Shown here: in pieces, positions 46,462 through 58,229 of the stretch
Layout of the letters: every line of letters starts with the position of its first letter
Position numbering within the stretch: the stretch's first letter is position 1
DNA from: Adineta steineri
Taxonomy: Eukaryota > Rotifera > Eurotatoria > Adinetida > Adinetidae
Direction: 5' to 3'
Length of the DNA stretch: 64,000 nucleotides
Assembly (NCBI GenBank): GCA_905250115.1
Contig: CAJNOI010000048.1
Location: forward strand, 62,001-126,000
The notes under the pieces: model-generated
Seen by the model: only the letters and a program-made list of their open reading frames with translations
What the model was told of the DNA's origin: nothing
The model's database searches: none
Position numbers and translations under genes: made by a program

Positions 46462-48012
46462 ATGGGTCGTAGTCGAGATCGTGAAGGGTCGCTATCATCA
46501 ACAGGCTCAGGTCGAACAGCACGATCAAAAAAATGGGATGGAGAAAAGGGTCATCGTATACATTTATCCGATTTACCTGTTGGTGTTACTAAACATGAAA
46601 TTGAAAAATTATTTCGTCGATTTGGAGAATTAAATGAGGTATGAAAATAAATTTGAATTATTCTATAAAATTTATTATTTATTTAGATTTGGGTTGCATC
46701 TAATCCACCTTGTTTTGCATTTATTAATTTCACTCATCGATCTGATGGTGAACGAGCAATAAAAGAACTTGATGGAACGTAAGATAGATAATTTTATTTT
46801 AAAAATGATTATTAAAAATTGTGAAAGAATATTTATAGAATTTTAGCTGGTTCAAGAATTGGTTTAAGTTGGGCTCGACCACGACATTATGGTGGGCGAT
46901 CACGTAATCGTAAGTGAAAATAATTTTTTTTTCAATCTTAATTTGGTTTATTTAGGTTCACCCTCACCTTCCTATCGTCGTCGTGATCGAGATTCTTATA
47001 ATAGTAGTCGTCGTCCTCCTCCTCCTCGTCGCTATTCAAGGTAATTTGATTTTGTTGATTTTGTATCATTGTTTAAATATTTTTATCGTTTTCATTAATG
47101 AAAGTTATGTGTCATGAGAGATAGTTTATATTTCTGTTGCTCACTCTGCTTCTCGATATATATTTGGTTATTTTTCTAGCTGTTGATGATTAATGGTTGA
47201 AAATGATTTGACTTGGTTGGAATAGCAGCAGCAGTGTTTTTAAATGAATAATTTGGTTTTGTGCTCGATTCTTGTTTCTTTGTTTATTCTTCTCCTTCTC
47301 TTCTATTTGTGTATCTTCTACCTATTGGGTGGATCGATGTAATGTGCTTAGGCACATATTTTGGCAGAGAAAGATATAAGGTATGTTATACGAGTACATC
47401 TGATTTTATTAGGCAAGTCTATTCATAAATATCCCTTGTTGTTTTTCTCCTTTACGTTTTGTTTACGTTTGAAATATGTCTATATAAACATGTATATATT
47501 ATCATATTCTTTTGTATATTATAGAAGTCGTTCACGTAGTCCATATTACCGACGTTCTGAGGGTGGTCGTCGTCGACAACGAAGTCCATATTCTCGATCA
47601 CGATCACCACGTGGTAAATAGTTTGATATTTATGAAAACTCTTTTTTTTTCTATAAAATTTTATATTTTGCAAGATGATCGTCGAAATGACCGACAAAAA
47701 ACATCTAGTAGACGAGAAGAACATAAACGTCGTCGATATTCTTCATCACATTCAGATCGTAGTTCTCATCATTCACCACGACGTGATAATGGGTATGAAA
47801 TTTATTTCATATAGAAAATATTAATTCCTTTTTTTTCTTAGAAAACAAGCAACACGTAGTCCTAGCAATGAACGTCAACGATCAGCAACACCTAATAGTG
47901 ACCGTCGTCCATCTGCTACAGATGATAATCGTGCTGAGTAAGTTCAATACATATACTTTACTATGATTTTAATAATTAATTATTTAGGATTGAAGTCGAT
48001 GCACAAGATTGA
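46462..48012 (+). CDS. SR-type splicing factor 2 (RRM + RS)
   Basis: Eight exons (46462-46638, 46687-46778, 46839-46909, 46956-47040, 47525-47613, 47675-47792, 47842-47937, 47988-48012) close in frame to 250 aa. The RRM has RNP2 IHLSDL and RNP1 CFAFINF and is cut by introns at the same places as in the upstream paralogue (after the NE pair and within the LDG/MDG codons), so the two are a tandem duplicate pair. The C-terminal half is rich in RS, RD and SP dipeptides. Intron 4 is 484 bp and contains a candidate poison exon, so autoregulation by nonsense-mediated decay is likely. Confidence 0.85.
47352..47380 (+). other. Candidate poison cassette exon in SR factor 2
   Basis: Inside the 484-bp intron a 29-nt segment has a pyrimidine-rich run and TTAG before it and GTATGT after it. 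Entered in the phase left by exon 4, it reads R-H-I-F-W-Q-R-K-I then TAA, so its inclusion would end the protein before the RS domain. SR genes in animals commonly carry such exons. No transcript evidence is available. Confidence 0.5.
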
Positions 48013-49102
48013 TAAAACATACCGGTATCATTTATCTACCTAAAAAGACACTAATCATATTTTGATTATTTGTTTTGTTCGAATTACTGTTTGTCGTAAT
48101 CTTGTTTTTTTTTCTCTGTTTGTTTTTCTTTTGTGTTTGCGTGTGATTCGTCAAGGGATGATTCGGTATGTATTTATATCTGCTTCATCAAATTTAAACA
48201 AGAAAACATGTTTTGTTATTATTGCACTTAAGAAAAACAAGAATTTTTTTTTTCGTAATTATTATCATAAAAAAAAATAAAAAGATGAAGATTCTCATAT
48301 TGATTTTCGATGGGACTCAATTTAAATAAATCATATATATATATAAAGCGTTTAATTAATAGAGATCTCTACTAAATCATTGAATATGTTTCTCTTTCAC
48401 TTGATTCAAATTCAAAAGAATTTAAATGGTAAGTACACACTTGACACACGAAATAACAACAACTTTAAATCTTAAATAAATAAATATTCACAACACAATT
48501 TACTACAGAATGTATATATATATATAACATGAGTAATACAGATACACGACAATCTTAAAGTTCGTATCTATGATAACATAGATATTACTTAGTAACCATA
48601 TTGTATGTTTTATTGTTGTGTGAAAATATAATTTACACATTTTAAATTAAATGGATATTTCCTGTAAATTAAAACGATGGCGCTACTCTATAAACACTTA
48701 GTTATTTCATTATTCATAGAGATCGGACCATGGAAAAGGAAAAAGCAAATGGTGGAGAAGAAAAGTGCCGTGCAATTCTTTCTTTTTTTTTTATTTTTAT
48801 TTTTATTTCTTTTCTTCTAAGCAAAGTTATATATTCAATTCATCATAGAGTACGAGAGAAGAGAAAAAAACGATAAGAAAAGCAATTGTAATATAAAGTA
48901 TGTATTGGTTGGAATGTTAACAACAGTCGAAGAAGAAAAATGGTTTGGCGTTTGTCAGACAAATGCCGATGACAACAATTCAAAAAAAAACAGAATGAGA
49001 ACTTTTACATTTTCTTTCGATATCATGATTATTAACGATGTCGAAAGAAATTATAAAAACAACGTTGGCTTACACACGTATTTACTACTTTTTTATTTTT
49101 AG
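48013..49102. other. Intergenic, SR factor 2 to QRICH2-like gene
   Basis: No gene recognised. AT-rich with short (TA)n and poly-A runs. A TTTTTAG site directly abuts the start codon at 49103, so a leader intron or a trans-spliced leader is plausible. Confidence 0.5.
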
Positions 49103-52100
49103 ATGACCGATATTCTTTCACTTGAACAATTAGTTCATCTGTCTCTAGGTGATCCTGAGACAGGTGCAGTTAATTTTAATATATTAAAAACTCTTCTTCT
49201 ACAAATGCTTAAAGCCATGAATTTATATAATTATAAACCAACAATGTCGGATGAAGATCAACGTACACTTGAAGAAGTACTTTCAACAACACCTGAACAA
49301 TTAATTAAGGATAATAATAATAAAAAGAAATTTCAAGGAAATAAACGTGATCGAAGTTCGGATCGTCTTAATACATTAGAAGAAAAAGTATTTCGTTTTG
49401 AATCTCAATTCAATGCATTTGATCAACTACCATCAAATTCAGAATTAATTGATCGAGCTAAACAAATACCAAAAAAAACATCAGATGATGATAATCAACA
49501 AACAACAATAGAACATCATGGACCAATACTTGAAGTTTGGCAATATACACAAATGGAAAAAAGAATTGAATCAGCTGAAAATGGAATAACACGGGTATAT
49601 TTATATCTATAAGAATTCAATCTTAATTACTTACATATATAAATATCATTTTAGCTTGCTTCATTACTTCAAGATCTTTTATCCGATATGAATGATTTGA
49701 AAGATTCAAATGAAACAATGAAACATAACACAGATGAACTTAAAAATCTAGTTGATACATTAAATCAAGAGAAAAATGATTGGGTATATTTATTTATCAA
49801 TTTTTTTGCATAATCAATTTTTATTTTTTTTTCAAGGCCAAAAAATCTGATATTGAAAATTTAGATGAAAAAATTCGTAATTTAGAAAATTTACTTGTAA
49901 GATATTTTATTTTTTTTTGATAATTATTTTGTATTCACAAATTCTAGTCATCATTACGAGATCAAACTAATGATTTAACAAAAGAAAAATCTAATATGAA
50001 TTCAATGTCGGATTTTATTACATGGGATCAATTAGAAAATGCACTTCGTGGTATTCGAGAATCAATAGAAAAATCATCAAATAATACAGCTGATGCTACA
50101 AGTTCTGTACAATTAATTGAAGGACAAAATAATACAGTAAGTCAATTTATTATTAAAATAAAATCTAAGCGCAAAATCTTCTATTTCGGTTATTTAAACA
50201 ATGAAAGTCTGATGGTTTCTTTTTTTTTCATTTAATTAAAATTAATAATAATTTTTATTCATATAGAATCTTGATGATATTCTAAAACAACTTGGAACAT
50301 TAAATGATCGACATGAACAATTACGAACATCAGTCGATGAACTTGAAGTACGATAAAATAGGAAGAAGTTCTAAATATTTTAATGTATTTTTTTATTCTA
50401 GAAAAAAAAACTTAATCGAGAAGAATTTGATGCGTTTAAGAATCAACAAAATGATTTATTTGATCGTCTTGCTGCATTGGAAAAAGATATTGATAGTTTT
50501 CCATCACAGGGAACTAACGTAAGTTATATAGTGTATATCATATCGTGAAATTGCAGCATAATACGAATAAAATTTCCTAACGAATCATGCTGGTCTTCAC
50601 GATATGATTATACACCTTGTAGAAATTTATGAGTATGTCACAATGTATGTTAGAGATAGAAATGAATGAATGTGATCTATCTGAGATTAAATGAGAGAGA
50701 AAAAAAAGTTGAGAGAATAATATTACCTTTTTAAACGCGAGAGAGAGAATGATAGTGCGCATAGCACGGAGAAAATAGTTTTATCATTATAATCATTGTG
50801 TTGCTTAGTTGAACCAATAATAAATATGGTGACATAGCTTAGATAAGAGAGGTACGCCAGATGTTCTTATATTTTTAGTTAATGTCAAACATTCACAATA
50901 TTCGGGAAAAGTGCGTTTTTTTTGCTTCAATCTATGCACATTATCATAATAACATAACTAATCATTATTTACCAACTAATTGGAAAATATTAGGTGTTCA
51001 TTTACGTTATATATTTTATCAAATACGTACGTTTAATGAACCTAATATATGTTTATTTCTCACGAGGTGTGTGTGTGTATGTGTGTACATATAATAAAAA
51101 TAAAATGAATATAATAGAGAGTTTCAATCAATCAAAAATTTATTTGAATTAATCATTGAAATTTTATTTACAAATACATCGACTAATCATGATAATAATT
51201 TTGAATATGTAAAATATCTTAAATTCTATTATCGTGTTTTTCTTCTTCTATTCATTTTGATCATAGAATACTTCTGATACAGCATCATCTGTACGTGAAA
51301 TAAATCCCGAAGGTTCTTCACAGGTAGTTTTAAAAAAAATATTTGCTTTATTCCAGAAGAAAAAGTTCTCATTTTTTTTTGTCTAGTTACGAACGAATTC
51401 TTCCAGTGATTTATCCGATATTCGGACAGCTTTAAAACATTTACGAGATGAATTAGATCGACTCAAACGACAAATACAAGATTTATTAAATAAAGGAAAT
51501 TTATCTACAGAAGATATTGATGTAAGTTTTACATTTTAAATACAAGATTGATAATGACAGATCAAATATTATTTTACTAGGCTTTGAAAAAATTAATTCA
51601 ACAATTAGATCAAACAAAAACTGACAAAACCTATGTTAATAATGAACTTGATAAAGTAAATATATATAACAAAAGAAATATCTTCAATTATAATTTTTTT
51701 TTCTCAGAAAGCAGACAAACGAGATATTGATAATCGAGTACTGAAAAAAGATTTCAATAGTGCTTGTAATGATTTATCTCAAAAAATAAATGATTGTTTA
51801 CAACGATATCATGTTCATGTATGATAATAACCCATTTATTCTTTTTCATATTCAAATAAATAATTTTTATTTAAGGATGATAATCAAATAAGAGACTTAC
51901 AGAAAATCAATCGTGATATTAATGAAAAATTAGATCGTGCTGAATTAGATGCATTACGTGATTATATGGATAAACAAATGAAAAAATTAAAAAGATTAGC
52001 AGTAAGTTTTATGATTCAATATAATTATTTATTTTTTTTACTATGCACAAATAAAGTGAGAGAGATAATTAGATTAATTTTCTTTTTGTTCGAATATTTG

Positions 52101-53024
52101 TTGTATGCATGTATGTGATTGTTTCTGTATTTATGAAGAAAGAGCAGCAGCAACAGACACAACAGCAACATGTTCATGTTATGTCAGAAGATGAGGCCGC
52201 CGGTCTACGAAAACAGCTCATTCGTTTTCATTGCATCAGCTGCGATCGTCCCATTGACGTTCAACCGCACTCGTTCGTGTTGTTCTCTATTTATTCACTA
52301 TAGTATAATTTCATGTTTCTAGACAACAACCGAGTCTACCCATAAATCAGGGCATGCGTCCTATCCAGTCTCCCCGACCGTATACAACATACGAACTAGA
52401 CCAAATACGACAATTTCAAAAGAGGTTAAATTATTTAAAATAATACGAAAAAAACAAATTCTAATTATATCTATATTAAACATTTTAGTCAACAGTTTAG
52501 TAATGAATTTAGTGTTGGTAGTGCAACAGATGTTTATGCAACTATGCGACAATGTGGTGGTTCACACACAACAACATTACCATTTAAACGACAAATAAAA
52601 ACACAGTAAATATATTTTGTCTATCAGAATAATTATATAGCAAAATATTTTATATTTTAAGACCAGCTGTACCTGAAGAAACATTACTTTCAAGGTAAAT
52701 ATAATATTTAAGAATTTGTTTTGACTAAAAAATTATTTTATTTCCACGTATAGAAATGAAGTTGATATTAAAGGCCAAGATGGTATGATATATAAAGGTA
52801 GAATTTCTGTGGATAAATTACCATCTGTTGATTTGCATAAAAAAAATTCTGTTGTTTTACTTGCACCACCACCATTACTGAGATCTCGTTCGGATTCTCA
52901 CCCACTACCTTCCCCTCATCAACATCAACGTGATTCATTTGGTAACGATCAAGAACGAAATAGTTTATCACCTACAATTCCTAATCTTGAACCAATTATA
53001 CCTCGAGAAACATCATTTACTTAA
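49103..53024 (+). CDS. QRICH2/C16orf96-like ciliary coiled-coil protein (DUF4795)
   Basis: Sixteen exons: 49103-49594, 49655-49783, 49837-49896, 49948-50136, 50267-50347, 50402-50518, 51267-51323, 51387-51521, 51581-51655, 51708-51818, 51876-52001, about 52145-52272, 52323-52424, 52489-52605, 52662-52694, 52754-53024. They close in frame to 740 aa; the exon-12 start may be 3 nt later. The N terminus (LEQLVHLSLGDPETGAVNF) and LEVWQYTQMEKRIE resemble the family, and the C terminus has the DEAAGLRKQL ... FHCISCDRP block and GQDGMIYKGR. The middle is heptad-like coiled coil. In mammals QRICH2 is needed for sperm flagella; in a rotifer it would more likely serve somatic cilia. Exon 16 can alternatively stop at 52797 and join downstream exons. 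Confidence 0.8.
50533..50613. repeat. Inverted repeat in intron 6 of the QRICH2-like gene
   Basis: gtatatcatatcgtgaa at 50533-50549 pairs with ttcacgatatgattatac at 50596-50613, one insertion apart. The intron is 748 bp, far longer than its neighbours, so a small insertion is likely. Confidence 0.65.
51067..51086. repeat. GT microsatellite
   Basis: A short (GT)n run interrupted by an A, within intron 6 of the QRICH2-like gene. Confidence 0.8.
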
Positions 53025-53244
53025 AAAAAATATTTATTTTTGACTACATATTTTTTTTTGTTTTATTTCACTATTGTCTTTTGCTTTTTTCATCTTATAT
53101 GCAATCATTTCTCTGCTTATCATACTTTCTTTTTTTTTTGCACTATTACCTTCTATTTTTTTTATACTCTTATTGTCTCACTTGTATATCTATTTATGCG
53201 CGATGGTTAAAAGAATTTTTTCAAATATCAATCTTTTTTATTAG

Positions 53245-55132
53245 AATTAAAACATGTATGCACCGTTGAACAGCAAATATTAAGAGATTCACAAGCATTT
53301 TCATTATTAAAAAACAAACCAAAGTTTCAAATTGAAACAATTTTTAATTGGAATGAAATTACTATAGAAGATCTATTAGAAATAAATCAAATTAATTTAA
53401 ATGATGTATTTGAAGAATACATAAAGTATATTTGTAAAAAAAAATCATGTCATCATCAAAATGAAACTAAGCAGAATAGAGAAGTAGAAAAACAAACAAG
53501 TGTTGTAAAGTTAGATGAATCTGAAAGTAATTATATAAAATTGTCTTCCATTAACCCAACAATCAAATCAAATAGATATGAGTGGATTGCAACTTTTTGG
53601 TATAATTGAGATTTTAGGTGTATTTCGCTAATAGGTTTTGTTTGCCTCGACCGATGTCAACGATTTTTTTATGTTATATAGCTTCGAACACTTGACCACC
53701 GTGCAAAATTTCAGCTCATTAGCTCATATTATTGCTGAGCTATGAAAAGTTCATAATGTGTGCTAAGAAAAGGAAATTTTTCGACTATAAAGAGGCAAGA
53801 GGAAAAGGAGATAAATCACGAATTTTGTGCAGTTTTTGGCACTCTATCGAAATATGCAACTGATTTTCATTAGTTCGTTCATCTATCGTTCACATTGTTT
53901 AACAGACACTTATACGTTTTTGTGTAGAGTGACGATTTGAAAACTGTCTGCTTTATAACTCTTGAAAGGGTCGTCAAATTCAGCTCAAATTTTTAGAGAA
54001 TGTGTAAAACAAAAAGTTGTATTAGTGGTAAATATCTCAGCATTTCATTCCGTACTCTTCAGGAGAAATTTATATTATACAGGAAAATGTAGAGTGACGT
54101 TTTTATGAAAAAGAATGTGATGACACTTTTTCGTAGATATATCTTCTTGATTCCATTCAGAAATGTTCTTTTCAGGCACATTCAACTCAGCAAAGTATAT
54201 TGAACATATCGGTATACTATGAGAATTTCCCAGCTGCTGGCTTCTCTTCTAAAACTGATTAAATAACTTGAAAGTCTGTGCTATAAAATATACATTTTAC
54301 ATTGAGTTTAGTAGAAAATGACCAATGTACTGCGTATCTCGCTTATTATGCAGTAAAGTTTTGGGAATTCTTTTGTGCATAATACAGGCGTAGAGTATAG
54401 CAAAATGCACTACTAAAAAGTTGCTTAGGCTAACTTTCAGTTTTTGGTGTCGATTGTACCAAAAAGTTGCAATTCACTCATATACAGTAAAGCCTCTCTA
54501 TGCACGCGCCTGATGAACCGATTGGTTATTTGCTGGCAATGAGCTCCTATATAAGGGCATTTCCGCAAAGTGGGCGATTTAAAAAAAAAGCTCCATCTCT
54601 TGTTTCAGCATCCCTGGTCTAAATAAACTTTTATTCTATCCTATTTTCAGCAAATGAAGATTCTATTCGTTCGTTATCTGAACATAATTCAGAATTGAAT
54701 GTTGATCAACCAATAAATGAAATAACATATCATCATTCATCATCTTCTTCATTAACACTCGATATTGAACAGACAAATAATCTTCTAGAAAATAATCCTA
54801 TTGTATATGAGAATGAATCAATAATGTTAAGTTCTATACTTACTGATATACTTAATGATCGGCTAACTACCGACACATTAGCAGGAAATAATCCATTATC
54901 ATCTGACAGAAACAATCGAAGATCATCATTCAAACTTGATAAAACTACATCTATACATTCTTTATCAACAAGTTTTAATAAACAATCAAATGATTTTATA
55001 TTTGAAAAAACTACAGCAAGAAATTATAATTTAGGAAAACATGAAAATTGGATACATAATGCAACTATATCGTATATTCATCCATTTAATGATTATATAC
55101 ATCAACGAAGAAATAAAAACTTGATGTGCTAA
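53245..55132 (+). CDS. Downstream exons: alternative 3' end of the QRICH2-like gene, or a separate gene
   Basis: Two exons, 53245-53526 and 54651-55132, join in frame and end at a stop; they encode about 254 aa of low-complexity, Ser/Asn/Glu-rich sequence (for example NWNEITIEDLLEINQINLND). No start codon was found for them. A donor at 52798 (AAAG|GTAGAA) inside the last QRICH2-like exon leaves the phase needed to enter 53245, which would give a 919-aa isoform. The alternative is an independent gene with its first exon overlooked. The intron between the two exons holds a 902-bp transposon. Confidence 0.5.
53579..54480. mobile_element. Non-autonomous Tc1/mariner-like element (902 bp) with TA target duplication
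   Basis: The left end tgagtggattgcaacttttt and the reverse complement of the right end (tgagtgaattgcaacttttt) match over about 28 bp, and both ends are flanked by TA (53577-53578 and 54481-54482). No transposase frame is present. The TA duplication points to the IS630-Tc1-mariner group. It lies in the intron between 53526 and 54651. Confidence 0.85.
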
Positions 55133-57394
55133 TATATAGAGAGAGAAAGTAAATTGATTTGTGATCAACATTCAAACAATAAACATAATTTTTTGTTTTT
55201 TTTTCGTTAAGAAAATAGTAAGAACAATTAAATCACTTATCGTACTTGAAACAATCAATGATCGAAGATCATATGCAATAAACTTTTGTCTATGTAATTC
55301 AATATAAATAATTCATTATTTTTTCACACTTTTACACGACTCATTCGCACTTGTGTTGTTCGTTAAATGATATTTCTTTCGTTTCGACATAATCATTCAA
55401 TTCATTCATTCATTCATTGTTCTCTACCATTATTTTTGTTTTGTGTGTCATAAAATAAAATTTTATATTTAAATAAACTCTTCAATTCGTCATCAATGTC
55501 ATGTCAATCAAATTGTCGCATTCGTTTCTCTTGAGGTGACATAAGATTTTCTCAAGGAAATGAACAATAGTCTATATCATCTTATTCACATTATATAAAA
55601 TCAAGAGGCATGTCTCGTGCCTTAAGTTGTGTATGACATAATCGAATGTAACTTTTATATATCGTCATCTGTAAGTGATGATCATTTGAATGTATATATG
55701 CACTTAGTCAACCAAATATTTATTTAGTTAATCATATGCATAATCTTTTGATCTTCAATTGTTTTTTATTCTTACTTATTCGATTGGTGAACAATAACAA
55801 ATCGAGCCAATAGAGAAAAAAAAAGAATTTCAACAAGAAAGATGACCTACCATCTGTTAACGATTCATATGTGAAAAACTTCAAACAAGAAGAGCCACTG
55901 TATGCTTGTCAATCTGTCGGAGATATCTAGATTTATAACAGAAAAAAGAATTAATCAAATCATATGAACCGTTGACAAACTAGCGTATGTTTATTTTAAT
56001 CAACTCTTATTATCATAATGATCAAAGTAAATAATAATTTACAAGCGAATGAGTAAATATACATATATATGATGATTTTAATTACACTAATCTCGCATAT
56101 CAAGACGATAAGAAAAGTTTCAGTATCATATAATCAGCTATCTAGTTGATCCATTATTCCATTAAAATTATCAATTGCTTTCTTTACATCTTGTGTAATA
56201 CTTGAATGTCCCTAAAGGGAAATTTTTCCGACAAGTAAAATAAAAAATATCTCTCTGCACGATAGTCCTTGAATGTTTTTTTTTATTTCAAGAGCGTTAT
56301 CATTTGTTTTAACCAAAAGAACAAAATCGAAATTTTTTTAAAAAAAAAGAAGAAGAAGAAAACGTTGTAAAGGAAGAATATTAATATTATCCATTCGATG
56401 GTTACTACTTCCGCCTTTTGATGCCATATATTGCATCTGATGCAATCAATACATAGATCAATATCTTCTCACATTATGAACGCGTGTGAGTAGCACTTAA
56501 AAGTGATCGGTTAAAGTATAAAAAGATGATGATGATGATGATGATGATGTACAGAAAACAAGCAACAGTTGTCGTTTGACACATTGTATCAGTCGAATGC
56601 ATCGTTGAACAAGATTGGAAAGTAGGTGTGAGGAATCTTTCCAGTCGATCGAGAACAAAAAAAAGGAGGAGAAGACAAGCTGTCACGAGCACAAGTGTTC
56701 AGATACTTGACCTAACGTATTTTTGTATGATCTATTCCGAGATGCATCATCTAACATGTGACAGTCAATAAAAAAAAGAAATAACGGCGGCAATACTTTT
56801 CTTTTCGAGTCATATATATATAGAGGAAAATGATCTACTCATTTGTCTTATTTAGTATACTCACGCAAACTAGAGTAAGTAACCTTAATAGACTTTGCCT
56901 ATGGGCTATAGCGGCATTTATTTTCTTCTTTTTTTTCTCTAAAATCAAGTGAATTAACGAACATTTTAACACTATGTTGATAAAGACAAAAAAATAAAAA
57001 ATAAAGTTGATGGGAGGTGTTCAGAAAAGTCTCAATTTCCTTTTTTTCCGCCTACACCTTTTCTCGAAAGGCGTGTCTTCTCATTTTCATTTTTTTTTGT
57101 CTGCCAGTCAATACAATTAGTTTCGCATGTATACACCTTTCAATGATGAGATTTCGATTCATTTATACGAATCAATCATTCGCCATTCGAGTGCTGTGTT
57201 AATGATACGTTGGACAGCAGAAAGAAAGAAACAGCAGCATTGCTAATGAGAGAACGGAAAGAAAGGAAGAAAAAAAAAGTCCAACGTTCGAACGGCGGAA
57301 AACATGGGTCATTCGTTGAATGTTCATTACTTGAAATGAATTGATATTTTTTTGTTTGTTTGTTTGTCTCTATTAATATATAATATCTATAGGA
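55133..57394. other. Intergenic, 2.3 kb
   Basis: No gene recognised. It contains a (TTCA)n run near 55395-55420 and a (GAT)n run at 56525-56549. A 72-codon minus-strand frame at 56474-56692 reads through the (GAT)n and is not credible. A CTATAG site abuts the next start codon. Confidence 0.5.
56525..56549. repeat. GAT microsatellite
   Basis: Eight uninterrupted gat triplets. Confidence 0.9.
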
Positions 57395-58229
57395 ATGAAA
57401 CTTCGTTCACACGAAATCCTTTCGACGAATAAAACTCCTATACGAACAACAAATCCTTCACGTTTTAAACAATTATTTCAACGGAAAAATTTATTTAAAA
57501 AAAAATTTCAACAACAACAACCACATCAACATGGCCTTATCCATACAATTCCACATTATGTTCGAAAAAGTATATTTCGTTTTCTACTTGAAGTGAAATC
57601 ACCTACGCCTTCTCCTCCGCCTCCTTCACAAACACATCGTCAACAACCATTAATGGGTATTCAAGCATTAAAAACTAAAAAACAATATACAGATCATCAA
57701 CCAAAACGATCATTACGACTAAAGTAAGAACATAAAAAACAAAAACTTTTTTTTGTTAATATCTAACGGCTAAATTTTGTTTTTCTAGACAACAACAAAT
57801 TATTATTAATAAATCTTTCGAAGATTATCAACAACAACAGCAACAAAACAATTATGATATGACTATTTTACATATGAATATCGATGATGCTGACGATGAT
57901 GATGAAGATGATGATAGTTTAATATTTGCTATTAAAACGAGTACTAATCAAAAGAAACAAATTCCACAATGGGCAAGAAGTAAGTTTATAAATAATTTCC
58001 TTTTTTTTTCAACTAACTTTTTTTCTCTGTAGAAAATGAATTACAAATTGCAATATGTAATCAATTATATTTTCATCGAAATCCAAGTGAAATATTTGGT
58101 AATACAATTGATTGTTCACCAACACATCTACGTACAATACTTCATTCAATGTTGCCTAATGTTGATTTATTTGATGATAGTCTTCTACATCAATCATTAA
58201 ACAATAGTAACAAATCTCTATTGATTTAA
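57395..58229 (+). CDS. Short INCENP-like protein (IN-box)
   Basis: Three exons (57395-57723, 57789-57979, 58033-58229) close in frame to 238 aa. The C terminus holds IPQWARK (168-174) followed by IFG (194-196), spaced as in the INCENP IN-box that wraps and activates Aurora B kinase in the chromosomal passenger complex. The rest is basic N-terminally (RKSIFRFLLEVKSPTP), then Gln- and Asp-rich. It is far shorter than usual INCENP (over 600 aa), with no long central helix and no recognisable TSS phospho-motif at the end. It could be a truncated duplicate, or a partner of a separate Aurora kinase. Confidence 0.65.

Noticed and set aside
53579..54480. Hidden transposase in the TA-flanked element
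   Set aside because: All six frames are broken by stops within short distances; no DDE/D motif was seen.
56474..56692. Membrane-protein-like minus-strand open frame
   Set aside because: Its hydrophobic run (IIIIIIII) is the translated GAT microsatellite.
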